From positions 744,001 to 808,000 of the forward strand of contig NC_016524.1 of NCBI RefSeq assembly GCF_000236905.1: a stretch of 64,000 bases of DNA, written 5' to 3'. Positions 57,716 through 64,000 of this stretch are shown here, in pieces. How positions within the stretch are numbered: position 1 is the stretch's first letter; every line of letters starts with the position of its first letter. Source of the DNA: Tetrapisispora phaffii CBS 4417 (Eukaryota > Ascomycota > Saccharomycetes > Saccharomycetales > Saccharomycetaceae). The notes under the pieces were generated by a model. It searched no databases. It saw only the letters and a list, made by a program, of their open reading frames with translations, and was not told the origin of the DNA. Position numbers and translations under genes: made by a program.

Positions 57716-57896
57716 ACGATGACTTACAACAAGAAACTGACAGCAGTGCAGTTCCAGAGAAAAAGTGTTCCAGGAGCTAGGAAAAAGTGACAGTACAAAA
57801 ATGGAAGATGTCACTAAACCAACACCAAAAAAATCCATTAACTCAGCATCTAACTCGAAATTATCAAACCCTGATGATAATGAATCGACCAATTAA
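57716..57896 (+). other. Probable out-of-frame C-terminal tail of MGR1
   Basis: In one frame the DNA from 57711 reads LLNDDLQQETDSSAVPEKK, and in the next frame from about 57765 it reads VFQELGKSDSTKMEDV and on to DDNESTN and TAA 57894-57896. The joins fall exactly at A-runs. Its composition is like the upstream MGR1 tail and unlike the AT-rich DNA after 57900. Confidence 0.5.
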
Positions 57897-58495
57897 AGAA
57901 AAAAAATAGAACAGAATTAATGTAGTATACGTTGACGAATATTACAAAACACTTGATAATATCTTTTATTTTAGTCTTTTTTGTTAATTTATTTATTTAT
58001 TAATATGTATAAATTTTTAAACTCGACACTTCTAATAATATGCAAAAAAGTATAATAATCAAATCACAAGTGATAAAATAATGAATGTAACGGACCCATT
58101 GAACCATCTTAGGTCTTACTTAATAATTAACCATTTATATCTTCTTTTCTATATCACGGTTCTATCTTAACGTTTGGTGGTAAGTGGACACTTAGAAATC
58201 GGGAAACGATATTCTGGAAATAATTTATTTAAAACTGAAAGACAAGATAACTTATATTTATTTAAATAGGACCTCGATTTAAAAGACAATTCAAATGTTG
58301 AGGGGATAGACTGTTCCTATATTGAACTAACTGAGACTTGTTCAGTGTTTTTTCATTGGGTTATATTTACTTGTGATTTTGTTTCACTGCTTTCAATCCT
58401 CGTTAAAAGTTGAGTGAGAAATTTTGTGGGAAGATTTTACTATACCATTTAAATCATTTGCATTATATACTATAGCATAGCATTAAATCGTTAAG
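57897..58495. other. EMC1 upstream region
   Basis: About 600 bp, AT-rich. TATA-like stretches occur near 58465. No other feature is seen. Confidence 0.6.
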
Positions 58496-60727
58496 ATGTC
58501 GATGAAACTTTTTGTTTCAAGTGTTTTGGTATTAATCAATGCCATTTGTGTTCAATGTGTCTACATGGATGAAGCATATTTGACTGACTGGCATTTAGCT
58601 AATATTGGTGAATATAGATGTGTTTTTGATAGTCAAAAGAAAGATAAATTGATTATATTGTCTGAAATTGATGAAGGTACCGTGATTACTTATCTTAATA
58701 AGACAGATGGTACACCAACTGTCAGACAAAAATTATCCAGTGTGGTAGACGATGTCTTGCGTTATGGTGACAATGACATTTATTTTAAAAGTGGAAACGA
58801 CTATATTAAATTCAATGATGAAGCAGGGCTAGATTATGATGTAGTTACCAAAAATTTAACATCATTAAACTCTATTTGTTCACCAAATTCGCAAAATATA
58901 AAAATGGATAAAAACAATATTAGGGTCATCGACACAGATTCAAATTTAGAATTGATGAACGTTAAATTACCAAATAATTTTACCTCATTTGTATATGCAA
59001 CAACGGATGGCATTGAAAATTTAAGTGTTCTATTTACTACAGGTGAATTGAAATATATGTTCCAAAACTATAAAAATGGTAATATAACTGAATCTTGGGA
59101 AAGAAATGAATCGTTAACAGATATTGTGGCACATGCATATGTAACCCTTCCAGATCTGGAATTACTGCAAACTTCAGATGAGATACTTGCCGAGTACACA
59201 CTATCTAATCCAATATTCGCATATCTTCACAGAATTAAAAATAATATTAATAGGATAATATCTTTCATTAGAATGAATAGATTGTCCCCTGGCACTATAT
59301 TAACAAATATCTTGTTTAGTGATACAGTAGATGGTTCAGAAACTATTAAAACTAAACAAAATTTCAAATTTGGTTTTTCAAAATTACTGATTGTGGGAAC
59401 TAAGAGAGGTCAAATATCAGCTTTAGATATTCTAAACGGTAAGCCGTTATGGAACCTACATCCATTGGATAAAAAGATTGTTTCAATTGAGTGGAATTCA
59501 TCTAGTAAAGAATTTATTGTTGTTTATGAAACTGGACAATATTTTGCATACAAATTAACTGATTTTTATGCACCAATTCAAAGTTTCAATGGCTCTTTAA
59601 AATCGCAAGTTAGAAGTATTAATTTGTTAGATGATTCATCTACCTTGTATGTTAACTATAAAAGTGGTGATAAGGAAATAGTATCTTTGTCAAAAAGTGA
59701 TGACTTGCTTCAAAATAAAGTTATTTTTATTACTGATCACAATGAAAGAGGCCTATCCGGTCATATGCAAAATTCTACAGATAAGATTATGAATACCTGG
59801 AAGATTGATATTCCAAAAAATGAAAAGTTAGTTGCATACGCCAAGAGAATTGACGAACCAATTGCCAATATCGGTGTGGTTACAGGAAATAGAACTGTTC
59901 TTTACAAATATTTATATCCAAATTTGGTAAGTTATGCAGTCGTAGACAAAGAAACTAAATCATTATACATTGATATCGTTGATTCTGTAACAGGATCTGT
60001 ATTATATACTCAAAAACATGATGATTCTGTTAATGATAAACTACCTATCAATATGGTATTTGGTGAACATTGGATAGTATATTCATATTTCAGCTCCAAT
60101 CCAATTCCAGAACAAAAGCTTGTTGTTATCGAATTATATGATTCATTGTCATTAGATGTCAGGGTTTCTGATCCAAATAAAACATATAATCCATTAGATG
60201 GTATCTATAAACCAAAAGTTATTACAAAATCATACTTTTTCCCAGAAATCATCAAGTCATTGCAACTATCTAAAACAAAATTCAATATAGCAAGCAAAGC
60301 AATTCTAATAGAAACACAAGATGGACAAATGTCTTATATTCCAAAGTACATTGTTGGTGCAAGACGTAAAGAAGAAAAATTAATGACTGATGATGATAAA
60401 AAAGAGTTTATGGCTGCCCCTTATAACAGTAATATTCCAAGCAATGATCATTTTGTTATTACGCACTCTAGACAATTACTTATGGGCAACGAATCAATCA
60501 TTTCATCAGTCGCCACAAACTTAGAGTCCACTAGTATTGTCTGTAATCTAGGACATGATATATTTTGTACTAAAATATATCCATCATCCCAATTCGATAT
60601 AATGAACCCAACCTTCGAGAAAGGCAAATTATTATTAACTATTGTAATCATGTCATTAGTTTTGTTCTTTATACGTCCAAGAATGACAATAAAACAATTG
60701 AAAACAAAATGGATGGTAAGAGATTGA
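58496..60727 (+). CDS. EMC1: EMC1, subunit of the ER membrane protein complex
   Basis: A 743-residue protein (760 in S. cerevisiae). A signal peptide lies at about 1-22, followed by YMDEAYLTDWHLANIGEY, which opens the lumenal PQQ-like beta-propeller. The C-terminal DUF1620 region has LPINMVFGEHWIVYSYFSS, SYFFPEIIKSLQLS and FVITHSRQLLMGNESI. One membrane span (about 712-728) precedes a short basic cytosolic tail. EMC inserts and folds tail-anchored and multipass membrane proteins. EMC1 (YCL045C) is beside MGR1 (YCL044C) and POF1 (YCL047C) in S. cerevisiae, the same order as here. Confidence 0.97.
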   Translation: MSMKLFVSSVLVLINAICVQCVYMDEAYLTDWHLANIGEYRCVFDSQKKDKLIILSEIDEGTVITYLNKTDGTPTVRQKLSSVVDDVLRYGDNDIYFKSGNDYIKFNDEAGLDYDVVTKNLTSLNSICSPNSQNIKMDKNNIRVIDTDSNLELMNVKLPNNFTSFVYATTDGIENLSVLFTTGELKYMFQNYKNGNITESWERNESLTDIVAHAYVTLPDLELLQTSDEILAEYTLSNPIFAYLHRIKNNINRIISFIRMNRLSPGTILTNILFSDTVDGSETIKTKQNFKFGFSKLLIVGTKRGQISALDILNGKPLWNLHPLDKKIVSIEWNSSSKEFIVVYETGQYFAYKLTDFYAPIQSFNGSLKSQVRSINLLDDSSTLYVNYKSGDKEIVSLSKSDDLLQNKVIFITDHNERGLSGHMQNSTDKIMNTWKIDIPKNEKLVAYAKRIDEPIANIGVVTGNRTVLYKYLYPNLVSYAVVDKETKSLYIDIVDSVTGSVLYTQKHDDSVNDKLPINMVFGEHWIVYSYFSSNPIPEQKLVVIELYDSLSLDVRVSDPNKTYNPLDGIYKPKVITKSYFFPEIIKSLQLSKTKFNIASKAILIETQDGQMSYIPKYIVGARRKEEKLMTDDDKKEFMAAPYNSNIPSNDHFVITHSRQLLMGNESIISSVATNLESTSIVCNLGHDIFCTKIYPSSQFDIMNPTFEKGKLLLTIVIMSLVLFFIRPRMTIKQLKTKWMVRD

Positions 60728-61013
60728 ATTTATTAGCAACAATCATATAGTATCATATAGAATATACATATTATAAAAATACAAAACTTTTATCAAATTA
60801 ACATCTCAAGGCTTTTTTTTATATGAGATAAGACCATTCAGACAAGATCGCAATGAAAATTGAATATATATCTAAAATTATATAGCCACAATAGCAAGCA
60901 CATACTGTTAAAAATGTAAGACTGCTGAAGATAATTCCTTATAATTCATAGTAAGATTATATTACTTAACAATTGAAGTATAGTGAGATTGGACTAATTG
61001 GAAGAACCATAAG

Positions 61014-61811
61014 ATGGACATATTGAAATTACAATTGGTAGAAAAGTATAAGTCATTCATAGACAGTAACCAAGATTTTAAGGTTGTTTATGGGGACAAC
61101 TTGCTTGATAGTCAAAATGATGTGATCTTAGTATTGGACTCATCTTTTAATCCCCCACACATGGGACATTATTCCTTGGCAAAGCGATCAATTGAATATT
61201 TTAAAGAACACCATAAGAACTCCAAGGTATCTCTTTTATTGCTACTATCTGTGAAAAATGCTGATAAAGTACCTACTCCAGCATCATTTGAAGAAAGATT
61301 ATACATGATGTGTCTATTGAACGATTTTATTAAAAAAGATGGGATCAAAGTGAGTGTTGGTTTGACAACACATGCAAAATTTGTAGATAAAAGTGATGCT
61401 ATTAGGAGAGCATGTTCGTTCGAAAACCAAATAGCATACTTAGTCGGATTTGATACTATCACCAGAATATTTGATCCTAGATATTACAAGCCAGATGCTC
61501 CAGCTGATGCATTACAGGAGTTTATGAAGACCACACAATTTTGTTGTTTAACGAGGGATAATGGATCTATACCGTCAGAAGAACAATTAAATTATGCTTC
61601 CGATATTTCAAGTGGTAAATTTGAGCCACTTATTCCGTCACATTGGGGTTCAAAGATACATATCCTTGATAATGATAGCAAATACACGAAAATATCCTCT
61701 TCTGATATAAGAAATAAATTGCATAATATCAGTCGAGTTAAGGAACTTAACGATGAATTACCATTGACAATAATGGAATACTTAGAAGTTTTTGGAAAAT
61801 CCATTTATTAG
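61014..61811 (+). CDS. POF1: POF1, nicotinamide mononucleotide adenylyltransferase family
   Basis: A 265-residue protein (258 in S. cerevisiae). The nucleotidyltransferase signature is seen: SSFNPPHMGHYSLAKR (HxGH at 49-52) and, near the end, KISSSDIRNKL (the ISSTxIR motif, about 238-245). FDTITRIFDPRYY lies in the middle. The Pof1 enzyme makes NAD+ from NMN and ATP and was named as a promoter of filamentation. The gene is convergent with URC2 across about 50 bp. Confidence 0.95.
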   Translation: MDILKLQLVEKYKSFIDSNQDFKVVYGDNLLDSQNDVILVLDSSFNPPHMGHYSLAKRSIEYFKEHHKNSKVSLLLLLSVKNADKVPTPASFEERLYMMCLLNDFIKKDGIKVSVGLTTHAKFVDKSDAIRRACSFENQIAYLVGFDTITRIFDPRYYKPDAPADALQEFMKTTQFCCLTRDNGSIPSEEQLNYASDISSGKFEPLIPSHWGSKIHILDNDSKYTKISSSDIRNKLHNISRVKELNDELPLTIMEYLEVFGKSIY

Positions 61812-61859
61812 AAGCTCTATAAAGTTAACATTGATTATATATGGAAAAAATAGCCTTTA

Positions 61860-64000
61860 TTATTTACTGTTCTTGTTAGAAGTAAAGATCCTTTGCGTAG
61901 TGGGTTTTAAGTTATCAAAAAAATCTTGAAAAAAATCTTCAAATGAATTGAATTGATCGACATCAGGAATCGATTGCCTTTCATTTATATTAAACCTAGC
62001 AGGAGTGGTTTGTATTTTATTACCTAACTCAATTTTGTTAACAGTAAATTGTCCATTTGGTAAATTTGTCGCCAAGTTGCCATTAGGTATTGTTGAATTT
62101 GTTAAACTTGTTAAATTTGTTTTTGTTCTACTTGTGTCAATTATAGATTTGATAATTTTACCCACATTATCAGTTGCATCATTCATCTTCTCACCTATTG
62201 TATTTAGATGCCAGTAAATTCTTGAACAAATATTTAGAATATGCTGCCTTTCATCAGGCATGAACCAATGCAAAAAGTCACATAATGTCAAACAGGCATA
62301 GACAAGTTGGTGCATAGTGAAGATTGGAGCTCCTCTGATAAGAGATGGCGGTAATCTTAGAAATCCATTCAATAATGAATAAGCATGTTCTCTCATAGTC
62401 GATAATATACAAGTTAGAAATAATTTGCTGTTCTTCATTTCATTGAAAAATTCTGAAATAAATGAACGACAAATCATTATGTGATAAAAGTCATAAGTAA
62501 AGAGAAGAACACCACCTCCATCTTTTGATAATAATTCTTCCCAATTATTCAGCCAATCTTCTAACTCTGGAAATATAAATTGGATATTAACAATGGGTTC
62601 TGTAGCATCGTCACTATTTGTGTGCATTTCTTCAAATTTTTCTTTAGTAATTTTAAAGTATGTTTTGAAATTCAAATATATTGAGTTTACGGTGTCACCT
62701 AAGTTCAGTTCACTAATCTTTATGTCATCTCCAAAATTTGCTTGAGGAAACTTGGCAGTTAAATTATTGAATTCCATTAGCATCCTATCCAAAGGAGAAA
62801 CGTTACCATAACTAATAGAATATTCCAATTTACATACTGTTAATGAATTTAAAATTCTCAGGTGATATAAGTCTTTTGCATCAAATTTATCCTTTTTTAG
62901 GACCCTCTCTTTTATTTCATGAAAATCAATTACATTTAACATGCTCGATATAGCAAAATTACTCAATACCAAAGAATTAAATTTTAATTGCCTGTGACGT
63001 CTAGATTTTCTCGAAATATGAAACATACAGCAATACAATATTGCTTCTATATCAAAATCGGTAAGCTCCTCAAACATCGTCAATGTATTCGTCAGTAATC
63101 TCTCAACTAGTGGATACAATGTCTCTTGTTTTTCTGCATATTTTTCGTCATCGTCAAAACTCATAGCAATAATTGTAAATACACTTGTAATAAATAGATG
63201 TTTATGTGCATAATCTTCATCTATTTCTTTAATGCCACCAGGGATGATCCAAAAATGTGACCTTACAAGGAAATCCCTAACAAGTCTGTGACACAAATTA
63301 GCATTTTTTTTATAAAACTGTAAAAAATTAACTCTTGCTACCACATATGGTCGTTGTTGTTGTTCTATCTTCTCTTTATCTGATTTGGCCTCTGAAGGAA
63401 ATAGTCGCTCGTCGATAGCATTAATTAATTTTAGTGGTGGTTCCTTCAGATGAATACCATTGAATGTTTCTTCCTTCATGGAATTTGAGATGTGCAATAC
63501 ATAATTGGAATTATCAGTATTATTAGAAGCTTCATGTCCATTACTATTCGCTATGTTTGCATCTTTACGAGTGTAATAGTTTTTATCATTCTTGCTCTTT
63601 GCAGGAAGCATATGTTTTGCAGTATATTCTGCATTTGAAGAGCCTTGTAATTGCATCAAAATTAATTCTAATTTACTCTCTAGGCTGCTAAATTTCTCTT
63701 CCATTCTATTCAATCTATTATTCAGAGTTTGAGACAATGGATTTGCAACTGCAATTGTATCATTTTTAGGTTTTCCAATACCATTACTTGAAAATGTATT
63801 TGCATTCAATAAATCCGTTGAAGAATTATTGGATGTTAAAAGAATTTTAGAAGAATGTTCGATTGCATCTAAAATTTCATGCTCCCTTTCTGTTGTAAGA
63901 GAACAATTGATCTGTAACATATTACATCTATGACATTTTCCTACCAACGGTTCAAAATCACATCTTGTCTTGAACTTTCTACACGTATCACAACTGAAAG
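61860..64000 (-). CDS. URC2: URC2, zinc-cluster transcription factor (5' truncated by the window edge)
   Basis: The frame is open from the stop at 61860 to the window end, about 713 residues. At its N-terminal side the window edge falls just before a complete Zn2Cys6 cluster: CDTC, then RKFKTRC, eight residues, CHRC and NMLQINC (spacing C-x2-C-x6-C-x8-C-x2-C-x6-C). The middle is the fungal-specific regulatory domain (FLVRSHFWIIPGG, IAMSFDDDEKYAEK, CKLEYSISYG). The identity as URC2 (YDR520C, uracil catabolism; 772 residues) rests mainly on its place after EUG1/FPR2 in the YDR track. Another zinc-cluster gene is possible. Confidence 0.78.
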   Translation of the reverse strand, partial: FSCDTCRKFKTRCDFEPLVGKCHRCNMLQINCSLTTEREHEILDAIEHSSKILLTSNNSSTDLLNANTFSSNGIGKPKNDTIAVANPLSQTLNNRLNRMEEKFSSLESKLELILMQLQGSSNAEYTAKHMLPAKSKNDKNYYTRKDANIANSNGHEASNNTDNSNYVLHISNSMKEETFNGIHLKEPPLKLINAIDERLFPSEAKSDKEKIEQQQRPYVVARVNFLQFYKKNANLCHRLVRDFLVRSHFWIIPGGIKEIDEDYAHKHLFITSVFTIIAMSFDDDEKYAEKQETLYPLVERLLTNTLTMFEELTDFDIEAILYCCMFHISRKSRRHRQLKFNSLVLSNFAISSMLNVIDFHEIKERVLKKDKFDAKDLYHLRILNSLTVCKLEYSISYGNVSPLDRMLMEFNNLTAKFPQANFGDDIKISELNLGDTVNSIYLNFKTYFKITKEKFEEMHTNSDDATEPIVNIQFIFPELEDWLNNWEELLSKDGGGVLLFTYDFYHIMICRSFISEFFNEMKNSKLFLTCILSTMREHAYSLLNGFLRLPPSLIRGAPIFTMHQLVYACLTLCDFLHWFMPDERQHILNICSRIYWHLNTIGEKMNDATDNVGKIIKSIIDTSRTKTNLTSLTNSTIPNGNLATNLPNGQFTVNKIELGNKIQTTPARFNINERQSIPDVDQFNSFEDFFQDFFDNLKPTTQRIFTSNKNSK

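Overview
The window is nuclear DNA of a budding yeast of the family Saccharomycetaceae. It is AT-rich, uses short introns with GTATGT-type donors and TACTAAC branch sites, and carries an intron-containing tRNA-Lys. Almost every protein aligns in order and domain content with a known S. cerevisiae protein. Single-copy genes from both S. cerevisiae sister tracks alternate along it: YCR with YJL on the left, YCL with YDR on the right. Several genes expected in one ancestral order are absent (SNT1, UBP12, STE50, MXR2, ATG22, EMI1, FPR2). That pattern fits a species that split soon after the whole-genome duplication and lost duplicates independently; a Vanderwaltozyma/Tetrapisispora-like lineage is my guess, not a proof.

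Layout. 1-13927: C-terminal part of BPH1, a SLY41-like transporter (YJL193W), CDC6, a fatty-acid elongase (ELO1/ELO2), RRP43 and a low-affinity phosphate transporter (PHO87/PHO90). 13928-18425: a 4.5 kb gene-poor stretch with tRNA-Thr(AGU), tRNA-Lys(UUU) with a 23-nt intron, promoter-like CACGTG palindromes, a 39-bp tandem duplication and one doubtful small ORF. 18426-24371: RCY1, then the mating-type genes a1, alpha2 and alpha1 side by side, then SWI6. 25962-39926: GIN4, SMT3 (SUMO), an amino-acid permease (GNP1/AGP1), an N-rich RNQ1, BIK1 and HIS4. 40357-64000: SDH7/ACN9, RRP7, LSB5, a glutaredoxin, GFD2, SRO9/SLF1, GID7, glucokinase, GRH1, a PDI/EUG1-like protein, MGR1, EMC1, POF1 and the start-truncated zinc-cluster gene URC2.

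The main point of interest is the mating-type locus. One 2.1 kb segment carries an intact three-exon a1 homeodomain gene, an alpha2 homeodomain gene with an intron near its start, and an alpha1 alpha-box gene. The usual three-cassette yeasts hold either a1 or alpha1/alpha2 at MAT. A near-consensus a1/alpha2 operator lies between alpha2 and alpha1, so the locus looks able to repress its own alpha1 gene. The locus is also very compact: a1 begins 21 bp after the RCY1 stop, and the alpha1 and SWI6 stop codons touch.

Other oddities are a glutaredoxin whose CPYC site is CNES, a protein disulfide isomerase with CLHS and CNIS in place of both CGHC sites, an MGR1 3' end that appears to continue through two A-runs, a 29-bp palindrome of two CACGTG boxes upstream of SMT3/GNP1, and two GC-rich islands in divergent promoters. 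Gene identities rest on recognition of protein sequence and synteny; no search was run.
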